Source: an uncultured Bacteroidales bacterium
GTDB taxonomy: Bacteria > Bacteroidota > Bacteroidia > Bacteroidales > UBA932
NCBI GenBank assembly: GCA_947367315.1
Contig: CANBDX010000004.1
Span: forward strand, 1-55,610
Length of the DNA stretch: 55,610 nt
Direction of reading: 5' to 3'
The notes under the pieces are model-generated. The model worked only from the letters and a program-made list of their open reading frames with translations. It had not been told where the DNA came from and made no database searches. The stretch's first letter is position 1. Each line of letters begins with the position of its first letter. Positions 16,568 to 26,133 of the stretch are shown here, piece after piece. A program made the translations under genes and the position numbers.

Positions 16568-17880
16568 ATTTCAACGATTTCAGCTATAAGGTCATATTCG
16601 TCAGCTCCGGTAACCCTCACCTTGATGAATTCTCCAACAAGAGAATAAGGATCCACATTACCGGCTGCGGCCGGATCATACTTCACAAGAATCTCGCCAT
16701 CCACTTCCGGACTTTCAAACTCACTTCTGCAGACAAAGACACCGTCCATGAAGTCATCAACTATTACCTTGATTTCAGACCCTACACGAGACTGGTTGAA
16801 ACTCAATGAGATACCGCTCTGCAATGTCATAAGTCCGTCCAGACGTTCCTGTTTGATGCGGGACGATATCGAATCCTTGAAATTATCGGCTCCGAAGGTT
16901 CCCTCTTCTTCTGAATACATAAATGCCCCCAGCCTCTCGAAACGTGCCTGCTCCACGAACTCGAGAAGCTCGGCATAATCCCTCTTGCCTTCTCCCGGAT
17001 GGCCCACAATCATTGTGGTCCTGATCACTACACCAGGAACTCTGGTACGCATCTTATGGATAAGTTCGCAGGTCCATGCCCCATCCACATTCCTATGCAT
17101 GTTGGAAAGAACCTTATCCGAAATATGCTGAAGAGGAATATCCATATAGCGGCAGACCTTAGGGTTATCAGCCATCTGGTCCAGGACATCCTCCGGGAAG
17201 GAAGCCGGGTATGAATAATGAATCCTGATCCACTCTATCCCTTCCACCTCAGAAAGTTTCTGGAGAAGTTCCGCAAGAGCACGGCGACGATAAAGGTCCA
17301 GTCCGTAATATGTCGTATCCTGTGCAATGATTATAAGCTCCTTGACCCCGGCAGCTGCGAGGGCTTCAGCCTCCTGCACAAGTTTTTCCATCGGAACAGA
17401 CTTATGCGCGCCACGGATAAACGGTATTGCACAATAAGAGCATCTTCTGTCGCATCCCTCCGAAATCTTCAGATATGCGTAATGGGAAGGAGTCGTAAGG
17501 TAACGTCGGGTTATGAACTCAGGCGAACCGGCGCCACCAAGCGCCTCCACCACAGGGGAAAGCTCACGTGCACCAAACCATGCATCAACCTCCGGTATCA
17601 GCTCCGGGAGTTCAGATGCATATCGTTGCGACAGACAGCCGAAAACGATAATCCGACCTATCTCCCCTCTATTCTTTTTCTCTACAGCCTCAAGAATCGC
17701 CTGAACTGACTCCTCCTTGGCATCACCTATGAATCCGCAGGTATTCACCAGAAGCACATCAACGGGAATATCCTCTCCCTCCTGGACTATCTCATAAAGA
17801 TGCTCCACCTGGGAAAGGATATGCTCTGTATCGACCTTGTTCTTTGAGCAGCCCAAGGTCAGTGTCTGAAGTCTGTTCAT
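16564..17880 (-). CDS. rimO: Ribosomal protein uS12 methylthiotransferase RimO
   Basis: The 438-residue radical SAM enzyme adds a methylthio group to an aspartate of ribosomal protein S12. The N-terminal UPF0004 domain has the three cysteines LGCSKNK, NTCGFIGD and FGCLSQR that hold the auxiliary iron-sulfur cluster; the radical SAM motif CDRRCSYC is near residue 148; and the C-terminal TRAM domain (IKVIVDDFMDG...GEFIKVRVTG) binds RNA or substrate. MLGCSKNKVD-type N-terminus and length (about 430-440) distinguish it from MiaB. Its stop overlaps the start of the lipoprotein gene. Confidence 0.95.
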   Translation of the reverse strand: MNRLQTLTLGCSKNKVDTEHILSQVEHLYEIVQEGEDIPVDVLLVNTCGFIGDAKEESVQAILEAVEKKNRGEIGRIIVFGCLSQRYASELPELIPEVDAWFGARELSPVVEALGGAGSPEFITRRYLTTPSHYAYLKISEGCDRRCSYCAIPFIRGAHKSVPMEKLVQEAEALAAAGVKELIIIAQDTTYYGLDLYRRRALAELLQKLSEVEGIEWIRIHYSYPASFPEDVLDQMADNPKVCRYMDIPLQHISDKVLSNMHRNVDGAWTCELIHKMRTRVPGVVIRTTMIVGHPGEGKRDYAELLEFVEQARFERLGAFMYSEEEGTFGADNFKDSISSRIKQERLDGLMTLQSGISLSFNQSRVGSEIKVIVDDFMDGVFVCRSEFESPEVDGEILVKYDPAAAGNVDPYSLVGEFIKVRVTGADEYDLIAEIVEI

Positions 17881-17886
17881 CGCAGA

Positions 17887-18315
17887 CTACTCCTGCTCGG
17901 CAGCCTCTTCCGCTTCCTCCGGATTCACGAAATCAAGGGAAGCATACTTCTTGAGGGCATTGTACCACTCGACCACCTTCTTCATGTGAGATACATAGAA
18001 GCGGTCACGGTCGTAATCAGGCAGTGCCTTTTCAAAAAGAGCCTTGAGCTCTTCCGGCTTCGACTTGGCTGACGGAGCATCAGCATCTCCGAGAACTTCC
18101 TTCATGTTGAGGAATACCTGCTGGAGCTTCACTTCCTCATCGTCAGTGTAGATGGAAATGTCAGCAAGAGAGGTGATTTTGCTTGATGCGCTCACCGCAC
18201 TTCTCTTCTTGTCGGCAAAAGCCTCCACAACAGCACCGGTTCTTGTCTGTGCTACATAAAGATATAAGCCGCTCAGGCCTGAAATTGCCAAGACTTTGGT
18301 AAGATCTGTCTTCAT
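17887..18315 (-). CDS. DUF5606 family protein
   Basis: The 142-residue protein has the Bacteroidetes DUF5606 pattern: the N-terminal LTKVLAISGLSGLYLYVAQT, then ITSLADISIYTDDEEVKLQQVF, and a C-terminal helical region (YVSHMKKVVEWYNALKKYA). It ends in a glutamate-rich tail. It is small, soluble and of unknown function. It lies six bases upstream of rimO and 44 bases after coaE in a conserved-looking housekeeping run. Confidence 0.85.
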   Translation of the reverse strand: MKTDLTKVLAISGLSGLYLYVAQTRTGAVVEAFADKKRSAVSASSKITSLADISIYTDDEEVKLQQVFLNMKEVLGDADAPSAKSKPEELKALFEKALPDYDRDRFYVSHMKKVVEWYNALKKYASLDFVNPEEAEEAAEQE

Positions 18316-18359
18316 AATGTAATATCTAATTTTAATTATTGATTTTCAATTAATTTAAC

Positions 18360-18992
18360 CTAATTGTTATTACGTATAACTTTTTTGTTATCAAGGATTC
18401 TGCCAATCATTTCAGCTACCTTAAGCTTCAACGAAGCCTTATCCGAGGTATTCTTCAGTAAGTAGTCGATGCGGTCATCAATATGTCCATCGGAAATCCT
18501 GTTCATCAGTATCTGTGAACGCATCCGCTGCATTACAGTATCCCTCGTGCTCCCGTCACGTGCACATGCTCTGGCGAGACGGACATCAAAAGGAGCATCC
18601 ACAACCACCACTTTATCATACATATCCGCAAGGGACTCCTTTTCAAGAGCCGTTGCCGACTCTATGACGACATCAGAAGAATCATGCACAGACTTCCATG
18701 TCTCAAAATCATCCGCAAGAGCAGGAAAGACCAATGCCTCCACAATATTCAGTTCATCCTCGCAGGTGAATATCCTATCGGCAAGAGGCTGTGGTACAAA
18801 ACGTCCATCAGCATCACGCAGAGAGACTCCTAAGGATGTTTCGATATCTGTCAGGAGACGCGGATGAGAAACATAGAGTTCCTTTACCTTTGAATCTGCA
18901 TTATAGCAAGGAATGCCATAATCATCTTCAAGAATCCGGCAGACCTCCGACTTTCCGCTTCCGATTCCTCCGGTTATCAGAACAACGCTCAT
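18360..18992 (-). CDS. coaE: Dephospho-CoA kinase
   Basis: The 210-residue kinase performs the last step of coenzyme A synthesis, phosphorylating the ribose 3'-OH of dephospho-CoA with ATP. The P-loop GGIGSGKS is at residues 8-15, followed by the CoaE signature IPCYNADSKVKELY and the lid/substrate part ARDGSTRDTVMQRMRSQ. It overlaps the YbbR-protein gene by four bases, consistent with co-translation. Length is normal for the family. Confidence 0.94.
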   Translation of the reverse strand: MSVVLITGGIGSGKSEVCRILEDDYGIPCYNADSKVKELYVSHPRLLTDIETSLGVSLRDADGRFVPQPLADRIFTCEDELNIVEALVFPALADDFETWKSVHDSSDVVIESATALEKESLADMYDKVVVVDAPFDVRLARACARDGSTRDTVMQRMRSQILMNRISDGHIDDRIDYLLKNTSDKASLKLKVAEMIGRILDNKKVIRNNN

Positions 18993-19966
18993 CTCCTTTC
19001 TTCAATTACACAATCCACGGCAACAGGATCCGCCTCGAATTCAATCACGCCTCTGGAAAGTGAAGACGGACGGACCCGACATTTTCCTCCCAGTGAAGAA
19101 AGGAAGTCATTATAATCCACTTCTACCTTAAGTACATCCCACGGATCGGACTCAAGAGGGAAGACGCACTTCAAAGTCACATCCACAAAGGAAGGGAGCG
19201 CTATCATACCCTTGTCGGAAGGCAGATTGACAGCCTGAACAGGAAGTGACTTGTGAAGTTCCACAAATCTGGTCACATCCTGAGAAAAATGAACCTCTGA
19301 AGCCGACATTCTGAGTCCTTTGATTTTCTCTATGCCTATCATTCCCTGAATATCCTCCGAAATTCCGGAGAAATTTATAGGACGGGTGTATACCTTGTCT
19401 ATATTTTCAAGATGAAAAGGCTGCCCATAGACGGTGACAGTATCAGGCACCACCACAATGGGACCTGAAGCCATATGCTGAGAAGCGTATGACATGGTGT
19501 ATACCGGCTGGACAGGAACGCGCTTGAAGTCTTCGAACGGAAAACGAAAAAAAAGCGTGTCTGTAAGGAAATATTCCACTGTCACGTCATCTCCATAGAA
19601 CACATGCGCATATTCCTGCAGGTCGAAAGTAGTCAGATAAAAGACATCTCCTTCCTTATGCTTCATTTCAGAAGGCTTGAAGTTCACGTCAATAGCCTTT
19701 CCCCTGCCCCGGATATCGGTCCTTATCACATTATATCCCGTAGTACGGCACCTGGCTATGACCTCTGCCCTGTTTGCCGACACCTCAGCATGTCCGTCCA
19801 TATTGCAATGCGCTACGACATAGACTCTGAGATAGTCATTATATCTTAATGAAAGATTGTGGATAAGCCATATACTAAAAGCCAACAGGAGAGCGGGCAG
19901 AAGCACTGCCCAGTCTCTCCTGCCGAGATTCATTGCCTTCAGCAGCTTATGTATGAAATCCTTCAT
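18989..19966 (-). CDS. YbbR-domain (CdaR-like) membrane-anchored protein
   Basis: The 325-residue protein has an N-terminal transmembrane helix (AVLLPALLLAFSIWLIHNL, residues 20-38) and an extracytoplasmic part with YbbR-like repeats. The section VPVQPVYTMSYASQHMASGPIVVVP...VTVYGQPFHLENIDKVYTRPI is the typical YbbR strand pattern. In Firmicutes the related CdaR regulates a diadenylate cyclase; no cyclase is adjacent here, so that role is not implied. The gene lies between yajC and coaE, an order I recognise from other Bacteroidales. Confidence 0.84.
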   Translation of the reverse strand: MKDFIHKLLKAMNLGRRDWAVLLPALLLAFSIWLIHNLSLRYNDYLRVYVVAHCNMDGHAEVSANRAEVIARCRTTGYNVIRTDIRGRGKAIDVNFKPSEMKHKEGDVFYLTTFDLQEYAHVFYGDDVTVEYFLTDTLFFRFPFEDFKRVPVQPVYTMSYASQHMASGPIVVVPDTVTVYGQPFHLENIDKVYTRPINFSGISEDIQGMIGIEKIKGLRMSASEVHFSQDVTRFVELHKSLPVQAVNLPSDKGMIALPSFVDVTLKCVFPLESDPWDVLKVEVDYNDFLSSLGGKCRVRPSSLSRGVIEFEADPVAVDCVIEERR

Positions 19967-19993
19967 TCCTTCTGAAGAAGACTCAGAAAAGGA

Positions 19994-20314
19994 TTACTGC
20001 CTTGAAGGATCGGTGAAATCCTTCACAAGCGCCTGCTTGCTTACGCGGATCTTCACATTGTTGTCCACCTCGATAAGTACAGACTCCTCCTTGATCTCGC
20101 AGACTGTACCATAGATACCTCCGATAGTCACGACCTTGTCGCCCTTCTTGAGGCTGTCACGGAAAGCCTGGAGCTCCTTCTGCTGCTTTCTCTGAGGGCG
20201 GATCATGAAGAACCACATAACCACAAAAATAAGGATAAGCATGATCCACATTGACCATCCGCCACCCTGCTGCGCCGGTGCGCCGGCTGCCTGTAAAATT
20301 GTAAGAATATTCAT
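19994..20314 (-). CDS. yajC: Preprotein translocase subunit YajC
   Basis: The 106-residue protein is the small Sec accessory subunit. It has one transmembrane helix (WSMWIMLILIFVVMWFFMI) directly followed by the hallmark RPQRKQQKELQAFRDSLKKG, then GDKVVTIGGIYGTV. It associates with SecDF in the inner membrane. A -7 box at 20351-20358 suggests that it can be transcribed separately from nusB. Confidence 0.94.
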   Translation of the reverse strand: MNILTILQAAGAPAQQGGGWSMWIMLILIFVVMWFFMIRPQRKQQKELQAFRDSLKKGDKVVTIGGIYGTVCEIKEESVLIEVDNNVKIRVSKQALVKDFTDPSRQ

Positions 20315-20350
20315 TTTTAGTTAAATTTATATGTTCAAGAAAATATATAG

Positions 20351-20358
20351 CAAATTTA
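20351..20358 (-). promoter_or_regulatory. -7 box upstream of yajC
   Basis: TAAATTTG on the minus strand matches TAnnTTTG. It overlaps the last codon of nusB and lies 36 bases upstream of the yajC start, so it may drive the downstream part of the operon. Confidence 0.45.
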
Positions 20359-21315
20359 GAGCAGACCTTTACCTTCCTTGCAGATATGTCCCTCATTAGC
20401 CATCGCCTGCACAAGTCTGTCGAGCAGACCGTTCACGAACGAGCGGCTCTTTGGAGTGCCGTAGAACTTGGATATCTCCACATACTCGTTCATGGTCACC
20501 TTGACTGGAATGGTAGGGAATGTGACAGCCTCGGCAAGTCCCATGGCGATCAGCACAACATCTGTAGAGAAAAGTCTCTCCTTCTCCCATCCGGACACAG
20601 ACTCCGCCACCATTGCGGAATATTTTTCATATCCTGCAAAAGAAGCCTGCAGAAGCCTTCTGACAAAAAGCTTGTCGCTTTCTACACCTTCACCGGCAAG
20701 CATCTCGCTCTGATAAAGCGGATACAACGACCATCTTTCGCCCTTTGCGAGGGACTTGAAGGTCTTGCAGCACCACGTAAGCGAATAGCCGAGGTCATCA
20801 TTCCAGTAAAGCGACTTCTCCTCAAGAATCTTCTCAAGATCCTCGCTATCGATGAACTCCTCCTCGAAGATACGGGTGAACAGGCGGCAATCCTCCTTGA
20901 GGGAACGCTCCTGCGATGCCATATATTCAGCAAAATACTCCTTTGAAGCCACAGATGCCATCACCTTTCTGAGGAAAATGTCATACTGTGCCCATGAAAA
21001 TTTCTTTTTGTTGAAGAGCTTGGTGAAATCCACATCCTCATCAAGAAGCTTTGCCAATGCATTCTCGGCAAACTTCATGTTAGGATTACGTTCTTCTTCT
21101 GTAGGGTTGAACTTGGTCCTGGCCGTTTCTATCCTTTCACGGGCAATCGCTGTAAGAGGAGATACGATTCCAAGCATATAAATATAAAGGTCACGTGCCG
21201 CCTCGCATGAAAGATCAAGCTGAGCCTCTGCCTGAGCAAGAGAGGTATTTCCAGATAACACACTGCTATAGAGCACCTTAAAGGCCTTTATCCTTAAAAT
21301 TCTTCTGTTAAGCAT
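20356..21315 (-). CDS. nusB: Transcription antitermination factor NusB (long Bacteroidetes form)
   Basis: The 319-residue protein has the NusB fold at its C-terminal half (AFAGYEKYSAMVAE...ERLFSTDVVLIAMGLAEAVTFPTIPVKVTMNEYVEISKFYGTPKSRSFVNGLLD), including the conserved I-P-x-K-V-x-x-N-E-Y-x-E-I-x-K and N-G-x-L-D pieces. It helps assemble the rRNA antitermination complex. The N-terminus RRILRIKAFKVLYSS also matches. The protein is about twice the E. coli length because of a central helical insertion, which is usual for Bacteroidetes. Confidence 0.9.
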   Translation of the reverse strand: MLNRRILRIKAFKVLYSSVLSGNTSLAQAEAQLDLSCEAARDLYIYMLGIVSPLTAIARERIETARTKFNPTEEERNPNMKFAENALAKLLDEDVDFTKLFNKKKFSWAQYDIFLRKVMASVASKEYFAEYMASQERSLKEDCRLFTRIFEEEFIDSEDLEKILEEKSLYWNDDLGYSLTWCCKTFKSLAKGERWSLYPLYQSEMLAGEGVESDKLFVRRLLQASFAGYEKYSAMVAESVSGWEKERLFSTDVVLIAMGLAEAVTFPTIPVKVTMNEYVEISKFYGTPKSRSFVNGLLDRLVQAMANEGHICKEGKGLL

Positions 21316-21336
21316 AAATTTTTATTCAAATTTATG

Positions 21337-21344
21337 CAAAGATA
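21337..21344 (-). promoter_or_regulatory. -7 box for the nusB operon
   Basis: TATCTTTG on the minus strand matches TAnnTTTG, 21 bases upstream of the nusB start. It probably drives the minus-strand run to 15626. Confidence 0.6.
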
Positions 21345-21367
21345 CATTCATTTTTCAGAAAAAAACC

Positions 21368-21375
21368 TAACTTTG
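21368..21375 (+). promoter_or_regulatory. -7 box for the DUF3276 gene
   Basis: TAACTTTG matches TAnnTTTG and lies 38 bases upstream of the DUF3276 start, back to back with the nusB promoter. Confidence 0.6.
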
Positions 21376-21413
21376 TAAAGATTTAGTAAAGATTTACTTT
21401 AAAAAGATTAGTT

Positions 21414-21746
21414 ATGTATCGTGAGGATTTTGATGGAGCAAACGCTCAGGAGCGCTCAGGTGAGGACATCTATTCAAAACCAGTGAGGGCTGGAAAACGC
21501 ACTTATTTCTTTGATGTCAAGGCAACTAAAGGAAACGACTATTACCTGACTATCACAGAAAGCAAGCGCAGAGTGGACACAAATGGCAATTTCGCTTATG
21601 ACAAGCATAAGATTTTCCTCTACAAGGAAGATTTCGAGAAGTTTGCCGAAGGATTGGAAGAGGTTGTAAAGTACATCAAGACAAAGTGCCTCAACGACAA
21701 TGGTTCTGACAGTCAGTTTACGAAAGTGGACTTCGAAGAACTTTAA
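21414..21746 (+). CDS. DUF3276 (PUR-alpha-like nucleic-acid-binding) protein
   Basis: The 110-residue protein is a single PUR-type domain: EDIYSKPVRAGKRTYFFDVKAT, KGNDYYLTITESKRR and KHKIFLYKEDFEKFAEGLEEVV follow the strand-strand-helix plan. Bacterial PUR proteins bind single-stranded DNA or RNA. It is conserved across Bacteroidetes and is monocistronic here, with its own promoter and a strong terminator. Confidence 0.9.
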   Translation: MYREDFDGANAQERSGEDIYSKPVRAGKRTYFFDVKATKGNDYYLTITESKRRVDTNGNFAYDKHKIFLYKEDFEKFAEGLEEVVKYIKTKCLNDNGSDSQFTKVDFEEL

Positions 21747-21763
21747 TAATGATATAAACTGAT

Positions 21764-21785
21764 AAGGACGGCCGCGGCCGTCCTT
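21764..21785 (+). terminator. Rho-independent terminator after DUF3276
   Basis: A perfect 22-base palindrome (arms AAGGACGGCCG / CGGCCGTCCTT) is followed by TTTATTT. The GC-rich stem and T-rich tail are typical. It ends 18 bases before the nadE start. Confidence 0.85.
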
Positions 21786-21803
21786 TATTTAAGCATCGGA
21801 GCT

Positions 21804-23750
21804 ATGGAAAATCATGGATTCATCCGTACGGCAGCGGCAGTTCTGAACACAAGGACAGCGGCACCGGCATACAATACAGGAGTCGCATCACGCATTCTCA
21901 TAAGCAAAGCCGCTGGAATGGGGGTATCGATTCTGGTCTTTCCCGAACTGTCTGTCACAGGTTATAGCTGCGGGGACCTTTTCTGCAGCACCACCCTTCT
22001 GAAGGAAGCGGAAAAGCAGGTGGCGGAGCTTGTGGAATTCGCCGGAAACACAGGGATGACCATAGTCATAGGCGCCCCTGTACCATGCTGCGGACGTCTT
22101 TATAATTGTGCAATCGTAGCAAAGGATGGTGAGATCAAAGGCATTGTACCGAAGACATTCATCCCCGGGCACGAAACCGCATGGTTCGAGTCGGGCAGCA
22201 CCTTGGTCAGCGGCATGGAAATAACTTACGCCGGCCACACCTGCTGCATTTCGCCAAATCAGATTTTCCAGCTCGGTGAAGCGTCTTTCGCAGTAGAACT
22301 CGGAGACGACCTGTGGGCTCCAGTCCCTCCTTCATCCTACCATGCACTTGCCGGAGCACAGCTCATAGCAAATCCTGCAGCATGCAATGAGACGGTAATG
22401 AAGGACGCATCCAGGAGCAGACTACTGGGCCAACATTCCGCGAAAACCGTATGCGGATACATCTACAGCTCGGTCGGAGGCGACTCAACCCAGGATACCG
22501 TATTCGCAGGGAGCGCATCAGTCTGGGAGAACGGAAAGAGACTCGCTTCGGGAGAAAGGTACTCAATCCACGATGACATAGTTGTAGCAGACATAGACAT
22601 CGAGAAGCTTGACACGCTCCGACGCAAGGCCACTGGATTCTGGAGCACCGCTCCTGACGGAACACCGTCAGCATCATATGGCTCGATGTATCTAAAGAAT
22701 TGTCTTGGAGAGGCTTACCCTACGGATTTTGAAGCAGAACTTTGCAGACATATAGAGCCGCATCCGTTCGCTCCGGCCGGCCAGGAGGATTACAGATGCC
22801 GCGAAATACTTGACATCCAGGTGGCAGCACTTGCCGGCAGGCTTGGAAGGATCGGTTCAAAGGCCGTAATAGGCATATCCGGAGGTCTTGACAGCACTCT
22901 TGCCCTCATCGTGACAGCCCTGGCCTTCGACAGGCTTCAAGAAGCTACAGGAGACAAGTCAAAGTGGTCACATGAGAACATCATAGGAGTCACGATGCCT
23001 GGTTTCGGCACGACTTCCCGCACAAAAAACAACGCATGGGACCTGATGAAGGCACTCGGCATCACATGCAGGGAAATCTCGATCAAAGCAGCGTGCGAAC
23101 AACACTTCAAGGACATCTCGCATGATGCATCTGTACACGACGCCACCTACGAGAACACACAGGCACGCGAAAGGACCCAGATTCTCATGGATATAGCCAA
23201 CCAGACCGGTGGCATAGTAATAGGTACAGGAGACCTCTCCGAGCTGGCACTCGGATGGGCGACATACAACGGAGACCATATGTCCATGTATGGCGTGAAC
23301 GCCGGTGTACCGAAGACTCTCGTTCGCAGTATCGTGAAATGGGCTGCAGAGAACAAGCTTGAAGGAAGATGCAAGGAGACCTTGCTCGACATCCTTGACA
23401 CACCTATTAGCCCCGAGCTTCTTCCGGCAAACGAAAAGGGTGAAATACAGCAGGTCACTGAAGATCTGGTAGGTCCATATGAGCTGCACGACTTCTTCCT
23501 GTACAACTTCATGAAATATGGATTTGCTCCCGGAAAGATATTCTTCCTTGCCAGAAAGGCATTCCTCACATACGACGACGAGACCATAAAAAAATGGTTG
23601 AAGACCTTCATCAGAAGATTCTTCAACCAGCAGTTCAAGAGGTCGTGCATGCCTGACGGTCCTCAGATCAGCGATGTGAGCCTCTCACCTCGCGGAGGCT
23701 GGCACATGGCTTCAGACGCATGGAGCGACGACTTTATAAAGTCTCTATAA
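21804..23750 (+). CDS. nadE: NAD+ synthetase, two-domain form with possibly inactive glutaminase
   Basis: The 648-residue protein has an N-terminal nitrilase-like glutaminase domain ([25 protein letters not shown]) and a C-terminal NAD synthetase domain with the PP-loop [12 protein letters not shown] and [20 protein letters not shown]. It amidates nicotinic acid adenine dinucleotide to NAD+. The glutaminase nucleophile is normally the Cys in EICEDLW; here the aligned segment is ELGDDLW with Gly at residue 167 (codon GGA at 22302). The reading frame is otherwise intact, so the enzyme may depend on free ammonia. Its 3' end overlaps the convergent phosphorylase gene by 17 bases. Confidence 0.92.
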   Translation: MENHGFIRTAAAVLNTRTAAPAYNTGVASRILISKAAGMGVSILVFPELSVTGYSCGDLFCSTTLLKEAEKQVAELVEFAGNTGMTIVIGAPVPCCGRLYNCAIVAKDGEIKGIVPKTFIPGHETAWFESGSTLVSGMEITYAGHTCCISPNQIFQLGEASFAVELGDDLWAPVPPSSYHALAGAQLIANPAACNETVMKDASRSRLLGQHSAKTVCGYIYSSVGGDSTQDTVFAGSASVWENGKRLASGERYSIHDDIVVADIDIEKLDTLRRKATGFWSTAPDGTPSASYGSMYLKNCLGEAYPTDFEAELCRHIEPHPFAPAGQEDYRCREILDIQVAALAGRLGRIGSKAVIGISGGLDSTLALIVTALAFDRLQEATGDKSKWSHENIIGVTMPGFGTTSRTKNNAWDLMKALGITCREISIKAACEQHFKDISHDASVHDATYENTQARERTQILMDIANQTGGIVIGTGDLSELALGWATYNGDHMSMYGVNAGVPKTLVRSIVKWAAENKLEGRCKETLLDILDTPISPELLPANEKGEIQQVTEDLVGPYELHDFFLYNFMKYGFAPGKIFFLARKAFLTYDDETIKKWLKTFIRRFFNQQFKRSCMPDGPQISDVSLSPRGGWHMASDAWSDDFIKSL

Positions 23751-24561
23751 TACGTGTGAACAGTGCGGTCATCTTCTTGGCGGCCGCATCTGCTGCCTCA
23801 ACCACATCATCCGCATCATTCACATAATCCTCGGCATAGTCGTCGTGGGCCTCATTGGTGATCACTGACATTCCGAATACAGGTATGTCGGAATGACGGG
23901 CTACAATCACCTCCGGAATTGTGGACATTCCCACAGCATCGGCTCCGATCAGACGGAAATACTTATACTCTGCAGGGGTCTCGTATGACGGGCCTGTGCC
24001 GGCAAAATACACTCCGCTCTTGAGAGTTATACCCAGCTCCGCACCGATCTCGAAAGCCATCTTTCTGAGTCTTAGGTCATAAGGCCTCGTCATATCCGGG
24101 AAACGAGGGCCGAATTCCGCCATATTAGGTCCGATCAGAGGATTAGGAAGGTGGTTGATATGGTCGGTTATCACCATAAGGTCGCCTACCTTGAAGTCAA
24201 AATTCACACCTCCAGCCGCATTGGACACAAAGAGGTACTGAATTCCGAGCACCTTCATGACACGTATCGGAAGGGTCACGAGTTCCATAGGATAGCCCTC
24301 ATAATAATGGAAACGTCCCTGCATGGCAACGACAAATTTTCCACCGAGCTCTCCGGCTATGAAATTGCCCTTATGGCCCACCGCAGTGGACACCGGAAAA
24401 CCAGGAATATCCTTATAAGGTATGACTGTAGGATTCTCAATCTTATCTGCAAGTCTGCCGAGGCCGCTTCCCAGGACGATGCCTGCAAACGGTTTTCTGC
24501 CATCAAGCTTCGCCGCTATATATTCCGCAGCTGTCATGATCTTTTCTACTCTTGGATCCAT
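23734..24561 (-). CDS. Purine nucleoside phosphorylase, trimeric 6-oxopurine type
   Basis: The 275-residue enzyme cleaves purine nucleosides with phosphate. Signatures are VLGSGLG (residues 30-36), [33 protein letters not shown] and [13 protein letters not shown]. The Glu in ETPAEYK and the Asn in ITNEA match the residues giving 6-oxopurine (inosine/guanosine) specificity in trimeric enzymes. It lies seven bases downstream of the MTA/SAH deaminase-like gene, suggesting that deaminated nucleosides are passed to it. Confidence 0.93.
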   Translation of the reverse strand: MDPRVEKIMTAAEYIAAKLDGRKPFAGIVLGSGLGRLADKIENPTVIPYKDIPGFPVSTAVGHKGNFIAGELGGKFVVAMQGRFHYYEGYPMELVTLPIRVMKVLGIQYLFVSNAAGGVNFDFKVGDLMVITDHINHLPNPLIGPNMAEFGPRFPDMTRPYDLRLRKMAFEIGAELGITLKSGVYFAGTGPSYETPAEYKYFRLIGADAVGMSTIPEVIVARHSDIPVFGMSVITNEAHDDYAEDYVNDADDVVEAADAAAKKMTALFTRIIETL

Positions 24562-24568
24562 AAGTATA

Positions 24569-25825
24569 TTATATTCTGTTTAAAAACTTCTTAGCTTCCG
24601 CAAGAATCTCCTTCTCGCCAGGAACAACACGGTTTCTCATGACAAATCTACCGCCGCATATAACGGAATCAATGCTGTCCGAGTGGGCTGAATAGACAAG
24701 ATTCGCCTCGAACGAGCCGGGAGAAAGGAAATGATAGCTGTCCGTATCAACCAGCAGGATATCTGCCAGCGCTCCCACCTCGATCCTTCCTGCATCTATG
24801 CCCAGAGCATTGGCTGCATTGGATGTAGCCATTGCCATTATCTCATCCAAAGGCATGGCCGACGGATCATTCCTCCAGGCCTTCTGTATCATCGCGGATG
24901 TCTTCATCGTCTCCAGCATATCGAGATTATTCGAAGATGCGCATCCGTCAGTACCTAAACAAACATTTGCACCAGCATCACGTAATTCATTATATCTGAA
25001 TTTATAACCAGACGCCAGCTTAAGGTTCGAATTAATATTATGAACGCATGTTACTCCCCGTTTTCCAAGGATTTCGATATCCTTATCCGACAGCCATAAA
25101 GTGTGGGCAGCGATCACGTCAGGGCCAAGCACACCAAGTCCGTCAAGATACTCAACAGGCGAAACACCATGCTGGGCGAGGCAGTCCTCCACTTCCTTCT
25201 GCGTCTCCGAGACATGCACATGTATCCTGAGGCCGTGACTGCGGGCAAACTCAGTCGCCCAGAGAATCATCTCCTCCCTTACCGAATATATGGCATGTAT
25301 GGAAATCAGCATCACCGCCTCATTCCCCCACTGCTTTGCCCACTCGTATATTTCCAGACACTGCTCCTTCTGACGCTCGGATTCATCAGGATCGTTCCTG
25401 TCCAGGACCACATAGGAAAGAGCCGGACGTACACCAAGCTCCATGGCGGCCTTATAGGCCATAGGCATATACCAGTACTGGTCATTGAAGGTTGTCGTAC
25501 CTGTCTTCACCATCTCCAGACATGCCACCTTTGTCGCATGGTAAACATATTCTTCGGACAGATTCTTCTCCACCTCCCATATCCTGTCCAGCCATGCATG
25601 GAACGATATATCTTCTCCCACCCCACGCATCATCGCCATTCCGGCATGCGTATGCATGTTAATGAATCCCGGAACGGCAGTCTTGCCGGAACACTCAACC
25701 ACCTCAGTATCTTCAGGAAGCTCCAGAGATCCCGGCTTCCCTATTCCAGCTATCCTGTCATCAGCGATCAATATGTCACTGAATTCTCCGCCAAGGGTTA
25801 CATTATTTAACAATATCGACTTCAT
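24569..25825 (-). CDS. mtaD: Amidohydrolase, MTA/SAH deaminase-like
   Basis: The 418-residue metal-dependent amidohydrolase resembles 5'-methylthioadenosine/S-adenosylhomocysteine deaminases. Metal and catalytic motifs are [13 protein letters not shown] (HxH), the [11 protein letters not shown]is/Glu region, [11 protein letters not shown] and [10 protein letters not shown]. The C-terminal composite domain ([15 protein letters not shown]) is normal. It would convert adenosyl compounds to inosyl compounds. The downstream purine nucleoside phosphorylase fits a salvage pair. Related deaminases act on guanine or other adenine nucleosides, so the exact substrate is inferred. Confidence 0.85.
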   Translation of the reverse strand: MKSILLNNVTLGGEFSDILIADDRIAGIGKPGSLELPEDTEVVECSGKTAVPGFINMHTHAGMAMMRGVGEDISFHAWLDRIWEVEKNLSEEYVYHATKVACLEMVKTGTTTFNDQYWYMPMAYKAAMELGVRPALSYVVLDRNDPDESERQKEQCLEIYEWAKQWGNEAVMLISIHAIYSVREEMILWATEFARSHGLRIHVHVSETQKEVEDCLAQHGVSPVEYLDGLGVLGPDVIAAHTLWLSDKDIEILGKRGVTCVHNINSNLKLASGYKFRYNELRDAGANVCLGTDGCASSNNLDMLETMKTSAMIQKAWRNDPSAMPLDEIMAMATSNAANALGIDAGRIEVGALADILLVDTDSYHFLSPGSFEANLVYSAHSDSIDSVICGGRFVMRNRVVPGEKEILAEAKKFLNRI

Positions 25826-25846
25826 ATCCGAAACACTTTAAGATGC

Positions 25847-25854
25847 CAAAGTTA
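25847..25854 (-). promoter_or_regulatory. -7 box for the deaminase-phosphorylase operon
   Basis: TAACTTTG on the minus strand matches TAnnTTTG, 21 bases upstream of the amidohydrolase start. Confidence 0.55.
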
Positions 25855-25941
25855 AAAAATTTTCTTCTAAATCTGCGCCATATTCACATTAGATTGAAAC
25901 ATTTGAATGATTATCCGTTATCCGTGCAGTAATTCTGATAC

Positions 25942-26091
25942 GTCTTTGCGAGGTCGCGGGTGATAAGCAAACAGCCCGGAAGGCTTTTGCAACCAAGCAG
26001 CCTGCGGAAGCAGGACCGGGTCGTAGCGATGTGGCAATCTTTTCAAAGACAATAATATCAAGGAGGCTGCCACGCTTCGCCCGCAATGACA
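25942..26091. repeat. Inverted pair of degenerate intergenic repeats
   Basis: The 408-base gap 25826-26233 has no gene. It holds GTCTTTGCGAGG at 25942 on the plus strand with GTAGCGATGTGGCAATCT at 26023-26040, and facing it on the minus strand TGTCATTGCGGGCGAAGCG (from 26091 inward) followed by TGGCAGCCTCC. These are the widespread GTCATTGCGAG/GCGAAGC/GGCAATCT type of intergenic repeat. A small hairpin CCTGC-GGAA-GCAGG lies between. Short reading frames across it are artefacts. Confidence 0.55.
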
Positions 26092-26133
26092 TACGGACTG
26101 CTCCTTTTGCGGATAATTGTAAAATTTCATAAA

